Source: Lucinisca nassula
Taxonomy: Eukaryota > Mollusca > Bivalvia > Lucinida > Lucinidae
DNA length: 64,000 bases
Assembly: GCA_963580285.1 (NCBI GenBank)
Contig: OY757015.1
Span: 132,998,029-133,062,028 of the forward strand
Reading direction: 5' to 3'
In this document: positions 32,105-44,705 of the stretch, piece by piece
Position numbering within the stretch: position 1 is the first letter of the stretch
Layout: each line of letters begins with the position of its first letter
Made by a program: the position numbers and the translations under genes
The notes under the pieces: model-generated
The model's database searches: none
Seen by the model: the letters and a program-made list of their open reading frames with translations, nothing else
Told to the model about the DNA's origin: nothing

Positions 32105-32330
32105 AGGCCACAGTTTTGGTTCAATCACCATCAAACTTGCTCAGAATGATCATCTTTACAACATCTTGTTCAAGTTCGAATATTGTTCATGTCGGGTCAA
32201 AAAATAGTTCATTTGGTCAAATCATAGAAAAACCTTATGAACACTCTTGAGGCCACAGTTTTGGTTCAATCATCATCACGCTTCCTCAGAATGATCATCT
32301 TGACAATATCTTGATCAGGTGGGGTATTTT
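32105..32330 (+). repeat. Two-unit tandem repeat, about 143 bp
   Basis: GCCACAGTTTTGGTTCAATC occurs near 32108 and again near 32251, each followed by CTCAGAATGATCATCTT and an ATCTTG-TCA block. Confidence 0.75.
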
Positions 32331-32429
32331 ATGAATGGAATGGTAACCTTTTTACATGAAAAGTCTGGAAAGGGTGTTGAGGTGACGTCAGACCAACTTA
32401 GTACTGGGTAAAGCTAGTGTGAAAACCAG

Positions 32430-32860
32430 TAGTACGAACCGCCCTATGTCACCACAAAGCATTGTGAGTTAGCCTGAGCCGGTTCACCTCTGTAACTAGG
32501 TGCACTAGGACCTGACCCTCAATGTCCACAAGGTGCCCAGATAGTGACATACAAGTCAGTTCTGTATTGCCAAAGGGAACCACCGACTCATAAGTCTAGC
32601 TTCTGATGCAAAATCTTGCCCCCACCCCACTTTGTCAGCACGCGACATTGTAAGTTAGACCTCCAAGTGGGGCACTAAGATCTGACCTTTAACAATCCTC
32701 CCCCACCCCTCCACATTTTGTCACCACGAGGCATTGTAAGTTAGGACAAAACCGGTTCCTCTCCCTGGTGCACTAGGACCTGACCCTCATTTCCACGAGG
32801 TACCCTAATAGTGACATACAAGTCAGCCCTGTATTGTCAAAGGGGACTTTTGAAGGGCTT
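32430..32860 (+). repeat. Degenerate tandem repeat, two to three units
   Basis: CATTGTGAGTTAG...GGTGCACTAGGACCTGACCC...AGTGACATACAAGTCAG...TGTATTGCCAAAGGG recurs about 265 bp later as CATTGTAAGTTAG...GGTGCACTAGGACCTGACCC...AGTGACATACAAGTCAG. A shorter middle copy lies at about 32640-32690. Confidence 0.75.
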
Positions 32861-32958
32861 CATACAGGATGTTCCATGGTTACCCTCTGACAAAATTGCT
32901 CAAAATCCTTTTGCTGCACTGAACATGATAGCCACCAGAACTAAGAAATATACAACTC

Positions 32959-33171
32959 TTAACCCTTGTCCTGCTGAGCCCGGATATGCCTTATCTTTCA
33001 AACAATGTAGATCCAGATCAGATGGCTTCTGGAGAAGCCATCTGATCAGGATCTACATTGTTTGCCATTCAGATTGTGAATTTGTTGCAATAATTTGCAT
33101 CAAGTAATCTGATTGGTTGATAGACAGAAATGGGTGTGGCTTAAATGAATATTCAGCAAGATAAGGGTTAA
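32959..33171. mobile_element. MITE family 3 with long hairpin
   Basis: TTAACCCTTGTCCTGCTGA at the left and TCAGCAAGATAAGGGTTAA at the right are inverted ends. Inside, 33003-33030 and 33033-33060 form a hairpin of 28 bp arms with a 2 nt loop and one mismatch (arms start CAATGTAGATCC). Related shorter copy: 14446-14594. Confidence 0.75.
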
Positions 33172-33378
33172 AATGACTTCAACTCCTAAATTGACAGATT
33201 TTAAATAAAACCTACACAGAAATGGTCCTTGGGTCACTGCCAAATAATCCTCTCCGCCTAATATTACCTACCATTTTATTTGTACAATAAGGATCAAGTG
33301 AGCGATCTAGGGCCAATATGAACTTGTTAACCTGAAGCGGAGTTTTTTTTTCTGGGCGCACATGTCCGAGCCGGAGGC

Positions 33379-33670
33379 GGCACATTTGATAAAGTGTCCC
33401 TGATCTACAGTCTCTTAGCTAACAAAACGTTGGTTTTCCGTTCTATTGATAAGCAATCGGATATCATTGAAGCCTTGAGCTCGACTTCTAGATATTTGTA
33501 TGATTTATTCAATGTTGATAATACCTATTTCGATGGTTTGAACAGTCAAATTGACCCCCCCCCCCCCCCCCCACACACACACACCGAACTTCGATCTTCA
33601 GTACAATAAAGCAAATTCTTCTGATACCGAGGCCCCGTTTTTTTATTTATATCCATCTGTTGTAGAAGCC
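33379..33670 (+). pseudogene. Reverse transcriptase fragment (decayed)
   Basis: One frame reads a stretch typical of the RT palm region: FDKVSLIYSLLANKTLVFRS, then RYLYDLFNVDN, where family members have a YxDD active-site motif. Here the first catalytic D is replaced by Y. A C17 plus CA insertion follows at 33553-33585. The frame then shifts, and QYNKANSSDTEAP (33599-33637) continues in another register. Both ends are missing. The wording resembles RTs of Penelope-like or related elements of aquatic invertebrates; exact class is uncertain. It is a relic without function. Confidence 0.6.
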
Positions 33671-34311
33671 ATGTGGAATTCGTTTCACTGACCATTCCAA
33701 GACGGTTCTTCTGTCGCGGTTTAGTTTTGTTAGGGTTTGTCTTTGAGTGTGTGTATCGCTTACATTTTTGTTTTGGATAGCCAGTTGGCCATTTTGTGGG
33801 AAAGTGAGTCCTTTTGGCTTTCCACTATGGGTATTTCCATTAGGGTCTTGTTATTTCTTTCTCTTTGGTGTCTCTGATGGGAGCTGTGGGTTGATTGTAT
33901 CGATTCCTGATCATTGCCTTCGCTCCTGTTTTGGTTTCCATTAGAACGAACTCATTCAGTGCGATTTTAATAAGGGTGTATACATATTTTCCATTAAAAA
34001 AAGAAATGCAGAAAACTTTATCAACAGCTATCCCACTGGGGGTATTACGTTTAAGTTGCATCAACGAAGTATCGACTTTGATATGGTGTTGCCTTCGCGT
34101 CATATGTCTACTGTGCTTAGTCTAACGATAACTTGCTCGACATCGTTTCGCGAAATGCATGGTGGTTGGTGTATTTTCCGAGAATAAACAGGATTAAGCA
34201 TTACTATTAAGACCACCAAAAACTAAGACTAAATCTGTTTGAAACGCTTAAACCTTAGTATGTTGCAGTTATTCTTTCTTTGTGTTTTCTGCATAAAATG
34301 TCCTCTGGCCA

Positions 34312-34380
34312 AAGACCACCTTTGGGACTGTTCAAAAGTGGCCTTAAAGACCACTTTTGAACAGTCCCAAAGGTGGTCTT
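34312..34380. repeat. Perfect 30 bp hairpin
   Basis: 34312-34341 (starting AAGACCACCTTTGGG) and 34351-34380 are exact reverse complements with a 9 nt loop CCTTAAAGA. The flanks carry TTAAGACCACC motifs (34203 and 34379 on). It belongs to the AAGACCACC repeat group. Confidence 0.85.
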
Positions 34381-34551
34381 AATATAGGAATTTTAATGTA
34401 CTCGCCTAAATTCTGTGGCCGAATGTGGGTGCTATCCCACTGTTGTCATTACAGTTGAGTTGGCGTTGATAAAGTGGATCGGAGGGGACTCCTGGTTTCA
34501 GTTGAAGATTGCCGCGAGTACATCTACAACCATTACATTTAACAAGTCTGT

Positions 34552-34655
34552 TTAATGCTACAGTATATAATTGCAACACGCAACACTATGACCTTGTCGG
34601 GAACAGTCCTTCGTGGGCACACACTGTCCGTGTTGGGGACATTGCATTTTGGCGT
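34552..34655 (-). repeat. Outside copy of a block from the palindrome centre
   Basis: TTGCAACACGCAACACTATG, ACCTTGTCGGGAACAGTCC, CGTGGGCACACACTGTCC and TTGGGGACATTGCA match the reverse complement of about 51058-51150 with very few differences. This copy lies about 270 bp outside the left outer arm of the giant inverted repeat. Confidence 0.8.
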
Positions 34656-34920
34656 GTCATACTAAGTTATTTATAAGACTTTCAAGGGGCGTAACAAATC
34701 AAAACAAACAAACAAAAAAATCAACACTCTGCATATTTTGCAATAGTTTGGTTAATCAATTTAATTTTGATTAAAGGATTTCAATTAAAAAATACATAAA
34801 AATATGCCTAACATAAAGTTTTATGAATCTATTCCAGTTTGTATTGGTGACAAAATATTTGCTGGTAATAAACCTTTTCATAGTTGAAATTATTTTGATA
34901 CTAATAGTAAGTTGCGGTCT

Positions 34921-35683
34921 TCCGCGAAAAGAGTCACCTAACTCCCAATCGGCTAGCTGATAACTGTCAAGCAGACAGGAGTCAGCATATTGGCAGCCTA
35001 GGGAAAAGACCTACAACTAATCCGAGCTGGCGAACTGGGGTAGCCCCTATGTGCCCTTGGCGCCCGGTTACCTTAAAAACATCCGTCATCTATTTATTTT
35101 GCATCAGGACAAAGAAGAAGAACAACGTTGAATTCGAAGGGATGTTTTTTATTGTATCGTGGTCCCAAATGAATATCAAAGGAGTCAGTAAAATATCCAT
35201 TTAAAGAAGCATTTAACCCAGCTAATTAAGAATCAATTAGTCCTTACAAAAGAAACATTCTGACTAAAAGACAAAAATTATTCTATTGTGGAAGCAGGCT
35301 ACAAACCGCATACAAATCCATGCACTTTCCACTTGTCTGGAGCAAAATAATCCGTAATCAAAATTTGCCGCATGACGTTAAATTAAACTGGAAATTTCTT
35401 CTGACGTAACGTCAACTTTCAACCGTCATTTTCCACGTTTTACACTGATACTCGTAACCGCTGATACTCGTTTTCAGCATTTCTTTTAGGGCTACTGATG
35501 AGGCCTTGATGGCCGAAACAAGCTTGTCTGGCCCAAACAACAAATGGATTCTGCTATTTTCGTTTTGAATGCGTTCATGGTTCTCAAAGGGCATCCCTTT
35601 TAGCCTTATTTAATACACATGATTTAAAGCAAACTAGACATTTGAACAATTTCCTGCAATTGTTTTTAGCGATTGGTGGATTC
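34921..35683 (+). repeat. Left outer arm
   Basis: It begins TCCGCGAAAAGAGTCACCTA and matches the reverse complement of 62379-63159 with few substitutions and small indels; landmarks are GCTAGCTGATAACTGTCAAG, GCGCCCGGTTACC, GAACAACGTTGAATTCGAAG and GACGTAACGTCAACTTTCA. It contains the hammerhead ribozyme at 35489-35534. A minus-strand frame at 35412-35594 (NENSRIHLLFGPDKLVSAIK) exists in both arms only because the arms are near-identical and runs through the ribozyme, so it is not called a gene. Confidence 0.85.
35489..35534 (+). ncRNA. Hammerhead ribozyme, intact, left arm
   Basis: 46 nt type I fold: stem I GGGCTA, core CTGATGA, stem II GGCC-TTGAT-GGCC, GAAA, self-complementary stem III ACAAGCTTGT, cleavage base C, stem I TGGCCC. 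Stem I pairs along all six bases with one G-U. Predicted cut follows GTC at 35528, 608 nt inside the left end. Stem III is very short; as its strand is self-complementary, dimeric hammerheads, known for short-stem III ribozymes, are possible. Hammerheads are established in metazoan retrozymes and Penelope-like elements. Activity is inferred from sequence only. Confidence 0.88.
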
Positions 35684-38600
35684 TATACATGGACTCCTTT
35701 AATAGATTGTTCCCATCAAGGACAATTTATATAGGTATGTTTAATAGACTGTTCCCACCAAGGACACTTTCTGTAGGTATGTTTTATAGACTGTTCCAAG
35801 CACAGTCACTTCTGTAGGTATGTTTATAGACTGTTCCCAGCCCGGACAATTATATAGGTATGTTAAATAGACTGTTCCCACCAAGGACACTTTTCGTAGT
35901 TATGGTTAGTAGACATTTTCCAGCACGGACACTTTCTAAAGCTATCATTAAAAGACTGGTCCCAGCATGGACACTTTCTGTAGGTATGTTTTATAGACTG
36001 TTCCAAGCACAGTCACTTCTGTAGGTATGTTTATAGACTGTTCCCAGCCCGGACAATTATATAGGTATGTTAAATAGACTGTTCCCACCAAGGACACTTT
36101 TCGTAGTTATGGTTAGTAGACATTTTCCAGCACGGACACTTTCTAAAGCTATCATTAAAAGACTGTTCCCACCACGGACACATTCTGTAGTACGCTTCAT
36201 AGTCTGTTCCCAGCACGGACACTTTCTGTAGCTATGCTTAATAGACTGTTCCCATCAAGGACACTTTCTGTAGGTATGTTAAATAGATTGTTCCCAGCAC
36301 GGACATTTCTGTAGATATGGTTAATAGACTGTTTCCAACATGGACTCTTTCTATACGTATGTTTAATAAACTGTTCCCACCAAGGACACTTTCTGTAGCT
36401 ATGTTTAATAGAATGTCCCCACCAAGGACACTTTCTGTAGCCGTTTTTAACAGACTGTTCCCCCCAAGGACACTTCATGTAGCTATGTTTAATAGAATGT
36501 TCCCAGCATGGACACTTTTTGTAGCTATGTTTAATAGAATGTTCCCACCAAGGACACTTTCTGTAGCCATTTTTAACAGACTGTTCCCACCAAGGACACT
36601 TCATGTAGCTATGTTTAATAGACTGTTCCCAGCATGGACACTTTTTGTAGCTATGTTTAATAGGCTGTTTCCAGCACGGACACTTCTGTATATATGTTTT
36701 AATAGACAGTTTCCAACAAGGACTCTTTCTATACTTATGTTTAATAAACTGTTCCCACCAAGGACACTTTCTGTAGCTATGTTAAATAGAATGACCCCAC
36801 CAAGGACACTTTCTGTAGCCGTTTTTAACAGACTGTTCCCACCAAGGACACTTCATGTAGCTATGTTTAATAGACTGTTCCCAGCATGGACACTTTTTGT
36901 AGCTATGTTTAATAGAATGTTCCCACCAAGGACACTTTCTGTAGCCATTTTTAACAGACTGTTCCCACCAAGGACACTTCATGTAGCTATGTTTAATAGA
37001 CTGTTCCCAGCATGGACACTTTTTGTAGCTATGTTTAATAGGCTGTTTCCAGCACGGACACTTCTGTATATATGTTTAATAGACTGTTTCCAACAAGGAC
37101 TCTTTCTATACGTATGTTTAATAAACTGTTCCCACCAAGGACACTTTCTGTAGCTATGTTTAATAGAATGTCCCCACCAAGGACACTTTCTGTAGCCGTT
37201 TTTAACAGACTGTTCCCACCAAGGACACTTCATGTAGCTATGTTTAATAGACTGTTCCAGCTTGGACACTTTTTGTAGCTATGTTTAATAGGCTGTTTCC
37301 AGCACGGACACTTCTGTATATATGTTTAATAGACTGTTTCCAACAAGGACTCTTTCTATACGTATGTTTAATAAACTGTTCCCACCAAGGACACTTTCTG
37401 TAGCTATGTTTAATAAAATGTCCCCACCAAGGACACTTTCTGTAGCCGTTTTTAACAGACTGTTCCCACCAAGGACACTTCATGTAGCTATGTTTAATAG
37501 AATGTTCCCATCATGGACACTTTTTGTATCTATGTTTAATAGAATGTCCCCACCAAGGACACTTTCTGTACCCATTTTAACAGACTGTTCCCACCAAGGA
37601 CACTTCATGTAGCTATGTTTAATAGACTGTTCCCAGCATGGACACTTTTTGTAGCTATGTTTAATAGGCTGTTTCCAGCACGGACACTTCTGTATATATG
37701 TTTAATAGACTGCTTCCAACAAGGACTCTTTCTATACGTATGTTTAATAAACTGTTCCCACCAAGGACACTTTCTGTAGCTATGTTTAATAGACTGTCCC
37801 CACCAAGGACACTTTCTGTAGCCGTTTTTTCACAGACTGTTCCCACCAAGGACACTTCATGTAGCTATGTTTAATAGAATGTTCCCAGCATGGACACTTT
37901 TTGTAGCTATGTTTAATAGAATGTTCCCACCAAGGACACTTTCTGTAGCCATTTTAACAGACTGTTCCCACCAAGGACACTTCATGTAGCTATGTTTAAT
38001 AGACTGTTGCCAGCATGGACACTTTTTGTAGCTATGTTTAATAGACTGTTTCCAGCACGGACACTTCTGTATATATGTTTAATAGACTGTTTCCAACAAG
38101 GACTCTTTCTATACGTATGTTTAATAAACTGTTCCCACCAAGGACACTTTCTGTAGCTATGTTTAATAGAATGTCCCCACCAAGGACACTTTCTGTAGCC
38201 GTTTTTTCACAGACTGTTCCCACCAAGGACACTTCATGTAGGTATGTTTAATAGAATGTTCCCAGCATGGACACTTTTTGTAGCTATATTTAATAGAATG
38301 TTCCCACCAAGGACACTTTCTGTAGCCATTTTTAACAGACTGTTCCCACCAAGGACACTTCATGTAGCTATGTTTAATAGACTGTTCCCAGCATGGACAC
38401 TTTTTGTAGCTATGTTTAATAGGCTGTTTCCAGCACGGACACTTCTGTATATATGTTTAATAGACTGTTTCCAACAAGGACACTTTCTATACGTATGTTT
38501 AATAAACTGTCCCCACCAAGGACACTTTCTGTAGCTATGTTTAATAGACTGTCCCCACCAAGGACACTTTCTGTAGCCGTTTTTAACAGACTGTTCCCAC

Positions 38601-41600
38601 CAAGGACACTTCATGTAGCTATGTTTAATAGAATGTTCCCAGCATGGACACTTTTTGTAGATATGTTTAATAGAATGTTCCCACCAAGGACACTTTCTGT
38701 AGCCATTTTAACAGACTGTTCCCACCAAGGAAACTTCATGTAGCTATGTTTAATAGACTGTTCCCAGCATGGACACTTTTTGTAGCTATGTTTAATAGGC
38801 TGTTTCCAGCACGGACACTTCTGTATATATGTTTAATAGACTGTTTCCAACAAGGACTCTTTCTATACGTATGTTTAATAAACTGTTCCCACCAAGGACA
38901 CTTTCTGTAGCTATGTTAAATAGAATGACCCCACCAAGGACACTTTCTGTAGCCGTTTTTAACAGACTGTTCCCACCAAGGACACTTCATGTAGCTATGT
39001 TTAATAGACTGTTCCCAGCATGGACACTTTTTGTAGCTATGTTTAATAGAATGTTCCCACCAAGGACACTTTCTGTAGCCATTTTTAACAGACTGTTCCC
39101 ACCAAGGACACTTCATGTAGCTATGTTTAATAGACTGTTCCCAGCATGGACACTTTTTGTAGCTATGTTTAATAGGCTGTTTCCAGCACGGACACTTCTG
39201 TATATATGTTTAATAGACTGTTTCCAACAAGGACTCTTTCTATACGTATGTTTAATAAACTGTTCCCACCAAGGACACTTTCTGTAGCTATGTTTAATAG
39301 AATGTCCCCACCAAGGACACTTTCTGTAGCCGTTTTTAACAGACTGTTCCCACCAAGGACACTTCATGTAGCTATGTTTAATAGACTGTTCCCAGCATGG
39401 ACGCTTTTTGTAGCTATGTTTAATAGGCTGTTTCCAGCACGGACACTTCTGTATATATGTTTAATAGACTGTTTCCAACAAGGACTCTTTCTATACGTAT
39501 GTTTAGTAAACTGTTCCCACCAAGGACACTTTCTGTAGCTATGTTTAATAAAATGTCCCCACCAAGGACACTTTCTGTAGCCGTTTTTAACAGACTGTTC
39601 CCACCAAGGACACTTCATGTAGCTATGTTTAATAGAATGTTCCCATCATGGACACTTTTTGTATCTATGTTTAATAGAATGTCCCCACCAAGGACACTTT
39701 CTGTACCCATTTTTAACAGACTGTTCCCACCAAGGACACTTCATGTAGCTATGTTTAATAGACTGTTCCCAGCATGGACACTTTTTGTAGCTATGTTTAA
39801 TAGGCTGTTTCCAGCACGGACACTTCTGTATATATGTTTAATAGACTGCTTCCAACAAGGACTCTTTCTATACGTATGTTTAATAAACTGTTCCCACCAA
39901 GGACACTTTCTGTAGCTATGTTTAATAGACTGTCCCCACCAAGGACACTTTCTGTAGCCGTTTTTTCACAGACTGTTCCCACCAAGGACACTTCATGTAG
40001 CTATGTTTAATAGAATGTTCCCAGCATGGACACTTTTTGTAGCTATGTTTAATAGAATGTTCCCACCAAGGACACTTTCTGTAGCCATTTTAACAGACTG
40101 TTCCCACCAAGGACACTTCATGTAGCTATGTTTAATAGACTGTTGCCAGCATGGACACTTTTTGTAGCTATGTTTAATAGACTGTTTCCAGCACGGACAC
40201 TTCTGTATATATGTTTAATAGACTGTTTCCAACAAGGACTCTTTCTATACGTATGTTTAATAAACTGTTCCCACCAAGGACACTTTCTGTAGCTATGTTT
40301 AATAGAATGTCCCCACCAAGGACACTTTCTGTAGCCGTTTTTTCACAGACTGTTCCCACCAAGGACACTTCATGTAGGTATGTTTAATAGAATGTTCCCA
40401 GCATGGACACTTTTTGTAGCTATATTTAATAGAATGTTCCCACCAAGGACACTTTCTGTAGCCATTTTTAACAGACTGTTCCCACCAAGGACACTTCATG
40501 TAGCTATGTTTAATAGACTGTTCCCAGCATGGACACTTTTTGTAGCTATGTTTAATAGGCTGTTTCCAGCACGGACACTTCTGTATATATGTTTAATAGA
40601 CTGTTTCCAACAAGGACTCTTTCTATACGTATGTTTAGTAAACTGTTCCCACCAAGGACACTTTCTGTAGCTATGTTTAATAAAATGTCCCCACCAAGGA
40701 CACTTTCTGTAGCCGTTTTTAACAGACTGTTCCCACCAAGGACACTTCATGTAGCTATGTTTAATAGAATGTTCCCATCATGGACACTTTTTGTATCTAT
40801 GTTTAATAGAATGTCCCCACCAAGGACACTTTCTGTACCCATTTTTAACAGACTGTTCCCACCAAGGACACTTCATGTAGCTATGTTTAATAGACTGTTC
40901 CCAGCATGGACACTTTTTGTAGCTATGTTTAATAGGCTGTTTCCAGCACGGACACTTCTGTATATATGTTTAATAGACTGCTTCCAACAAGGACTCTTTC
41001 TATACGTATGTTTAATAAACTGTTCCCACCAAGGACACTTTCTGTAGCTATGTTTAATAGACTGTCCCCACCAAGGACACTTTCTGTAGCCGTTTTTTCA
41101 CAGACTGTTCCCACCAAGGACACTTCATGTAGCTATGTTTAATAGAATGTTCCCAGCATGGACACTTTTTGTAGCTATGTTTAATAGAATGTTCCCACCA
41201 AGGACACTTTCTGTAGCCATTTTAACAGACTGTTCCCACCAAGGACACTTCATGTAGCTATGTTTAATAGACTGTTGCCAGCATGGACACTTTTTGTAGC
41301 TATGTTTAATAGACTGTTTCCAGCACGGACACTTCTGTATATATGTTTAATAGACTGTTTCCAACAAGGACTCTTTCTATACGTATGTTTAATAAACTGT
41401 TCCCACCAAGGACACTTTCTGTAGCTATGTTTAATAGAATGTCCCCACCAAGGACACTTTCTGTAGCCGTTTTTTCACAGACTGTTCCCACCAAGGACAC
41501 TTCATGTAGGTATGTTTAATAGAATGTTCCCAGCATGGACACTTTTTGTAGCTATATTTAATAGAATGTTCCCACCAAGGACACTTTCTGTAGCCATTTT

Positions 41601-42776
41601 TAACAGACTGTTCCCACCAAGGACACTTCATGTAGCTATGTTTAATAGACTGTTCCCAGCATGGACACTTTTTGTAGCTATGTTTAATAGGCTGTTTCCA
41701 GCACGGACACTTCTGTATATATGTTTAATAGACAGTTTCCAACAAGGACTCTTTCTATACGTATGTTTAATAAACTGTTCCCACCAAGGACACTTTCTGT
41801 AGCTATGTTTAATAGAATGTCCCCACCAAGGACACTTTCTGTAGCCGTTTTTAACAGACTGTTCCCACCAAGGACACTTCATGTAGCTATGTTTTATAGA
41901 CTGTTCCCAGCATGGACACTTTTTGTAGCTATGTTTAATAGGCTGTTTCCAGCACGGACACTTCTGTATATATGTTTAATAGACTGTTTCCAACAAGGAC
42001 TCTTTCTATACGTATGTTTAATAAACTGTTCCCACCAAGGACACTTTCTGTAGCTATGTTTAATAGAATGTCCCCACCAAGGACACTTTCTGTAGCCGTT
42101 TTTAACAGACTGTTCCCACCAAGGACACTTCATGTAGCTATGTTTAATAGAATGTTCCCAGCATGGACACTTTTTGTAGCTATGTTTAATAGAATGTTCC
42201 CACCAAGGACACTTTCTGTAGCCATTTTTAACAGACTGTTCCCACCAAGGACACTTCATGTAGCTATGTTTTATAGACTGTTGCCAGCATGGACACTTTT
42301 TGTAGCTATGTTTAATAAGCTGTTTCGAGCACGGACAATTCTGTATATATGTTTAATAGACTGTTTCCAACAAGGACTCTTTCTATACGTATGTTTAATA
42401 AACTGTTCCCACCAAGGACACTTTCTGTAGCTATGTTTAATAGACTGTCCCCACCAAGGACACTTTCTGTAGCCGTTTTTTCACAGACTGTTCCCACCAA
42501 GGACACTTCATGTAGCTATGTTTAATAGAATGTTCCCAGCATGGACACTTTTTGTAGCTATTTTTAATAGAATGTTCCCACCAAGGACACTTTCTGTAGC
42601 CATTTTTAACAGACTGTTCCCACCAAGGACACTTCATGTAGCTATGTTTAATAGACTGTTCCCAGCATGGACACTTTTTGTAGCTATGTTTAATAGGCTG
42701 TTTCCAGCACGGACACTTCTGTATATATGTTTAATAGACTGTTTCCAACAAGGACTCTTTCTATACGTATGTTTAA
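35684..42776 (+). repeat. 42 bp tandem array, left arm, outer part
   Basis: The unit is ATGTTTAATAGACTGTTCCC, ACCAAGGACACTTTCTGTAG, CT. It varies mainly at ACCAAGG/AGCATGG/AGCACGG and CTTTCTGTAG/CTTTTTGTAG/CTTCATGTAG. Units are grouped in sets of nine, one of them 41 bp, giving a 377 bp higher-order repeat. The outermost units (35684-36300) are the most diverged. Units read open on both strands (MFNRLFPPRTLSVA and KCPWWEQSIKHSYR), but the 41 bp unit breaks the frame in each set. Long frames such as 36317-37153 are therefore repeat artefacts. Confidence 0.95.
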
Positions 42777-42959
42777 CAAGAGGCCCAAGAGGGCCTGTCG
42801 CTCCAGCGGCCAACTTCAAACAATTGTCATATTTATTACATTAACCACTTGTATACTAGTGAACTCTTCTATTGCTATATGTTGGACCAGTCCATTTGTC
42901 ATGTAAGGGGTGTCAGGCCTATTTTTTCTATTTTTGATGGAAAATTCTGTTAGCAAATA

Positions 42960-43035
42960 GTGCAGGCCATGATCAGACACGGTGTTCTGTGGGGTCTGAT
43001 CTGGGCCAGTACTGTTTGCCAGGGTACCCATTTAG
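42960..43035. repeat. GATCAGAC-type repeat fragment
   Basis: GATCAGACACGGTGTTCTGTG, GGTCTGATCTGGGCCAGTAC and CTGTTTGCCAGGGTAC resemble 18188-18262. The first two form an imperfect hairpin. Confidence 0.5.
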
Positions 43036-43061
43036 GGTTTTCCCGCATGCAATGGGTAAAT

Positions 43062-44705
43062 AAACAAGAGGGCCATGATGGCCCTGGATCGCTCACCTGA
43101 TCCATAGTGTAACAAGTGGGCCCCAGAGAGGGCCATTATCGGCCCCAGGGCTTTAATGTGCGTAATGTTGAGGGAGGTCTTAAAGGTGAAGCTTCATACC
43201 AAACATCAACAAAGGCTATAATTTGAACAATCTTGGCAAAGGTCCACTAGATGAAGCTACACATCAAATATCAAAGACCTGGGCCTTGCGGTTTCAGGGA
43301 AGAAATCTTTTTTAAAGATATTCCCTACATAAGCCTATGCAAAACCAAATGGCCCCGGGGCTATATAAATCTATGTAAAACCAAAGGGCTCCGGGGTGGG
43401 GGCATTTGTGGCCCCAGGGCTATACCTTGAACAATCTTGGTAGAGGTCCACTAGATAAAGCTCCATACCAAATATTAAAGGCCTGGGCCTTGCAGTTTCA
43501 GAGAAGAAGATTTTTAAAGATTTCCCTATATAAGTCTATGTAAAACCAAAGAGCCCCAGAGCGGGGACTTTTTTGGTCTCAGTGCTATAATTTGAATAAT
43601 ATTGATAGAGATCCACTAGATGCAGCTTCATACCAACTATCAAAGACCCAGGCCTTGTGGTTTCAGAGAAGAAGACTTTTAAAGATTTTCCCTATATTAG
43701 TCTATGTAAAACCATAGGGCCCCGGGGCGGGGGCATTTTTGGCCCCAGGGCTATAATTTGAACAATCTTGGTAGAGGTCCATTAGATGAAGCTTCATACC
43801 AAATATCAAAGTCCTGGGCCTTGCGGTTTCAGAAAAGAAGATTTTTAAAGATTATCCCTATATACGCCTATGTAAAACCAAAGGGCCCCGGGGCGGGGGC
43901 ATTTTTGGCTCCAGCACTATAATTTGAATAATCTTGGTAGGGGTCCTTTAGAAGAAGCTTCATACCAAATATAAAACACCTAGGTCTTGTGGTTTCAGAG
44001 AAGAAGAATTTTAAAGATTTTCCCTATATAATTCTATGTAAAACCAAAGGGCCCCAGAGCGGGGACATTTTTGGCCCAAGGGCTTTAATTTGAACAATCT
44101 TAGTAGAGGTCTATTAGATGAAGCTTCCTACCAAATACCAAAGTCCTGGGCCTTGTCTTTCAGAGAAGAGGACTTTTAAAGATTTTCCCTATATAAGCCT
44201 ATGTAAAACCAAAGGGCCCCGGGGCGGTCGCATTTTTTGCCCCAGCACTATAATTTGAACAATCTTGGTAGGGGTCCACTTGATGAAGCTTCATACCAAA
44301 TATCAAAGTCCTGGGCCTTGTGGTTTCAGAGAAGAAGATTTTTAAAGAGTTTCCCCATATAAGCCCATGTAAAACCAAAGGGCCCCGGGGCGGGGGCATT
44401 TTTGGCACCAGCACTATAATTTGAACATCTTGGTAGGGATCCACTAGATGAAACTTCGTACCAAATATCAAAGACCTGGGCCTTATGGTTTCAGAGAAGA
44501 AGATTTTATAAGTTTTCATTACAAAAATCTATTTTTGGCCCCTGTGACCTTGATGTGCAGCAGACCAGAACCATTTGAACAATTCTAAAAGGGGTCCACA
44601 TAAGGATCATTCCTGTGAAGTTTGGTCAAAATCCGATCAGTGGTTTAGGAGGAGATGTAGTTTGAAGAAATTGTTTACGCACGGATGACAGACAAAAAGT
44701 GATCC
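43062..44705 (+). mobile_element. ACAAGAGG element with tandem core, copy 1
   Basis: It starts ACAAGAGGGCCATGATGGCCC (a terminal hairpin) followed by CTGGATCGCTCACCTGATCC. The core has about nine tandem units of about 165-170 bp. It closes with GTCAAAATCCGATCAGTGG, an ACGGATGACAGAC tract and AAAAGTGATCC. The final hairpin and CTAA seen in full copies are missing. Frames on the minus strand are artefacts. Confidence 0.7.

Noticed and set aside
35412..35594. Conserved ORF in both outer arms (NENSRIHLLFGPDKLVS...)
   Set aside because: Conservation follows from the arms being near-identical DNA. The frame passes through the hammerhead ribozyme, the start differs between arms, and no domain is recognisable.
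36317..37153. Long open frame (278 codons) of MFNRLFPPRTLSVA repeats as a repeat-protein gene
   Set aside because: It is the 42 bp satellite read in frame. Comparable frames exist on the opposite strand, and frames break at each 41 bp unit, so there is no sign of coding constraint.
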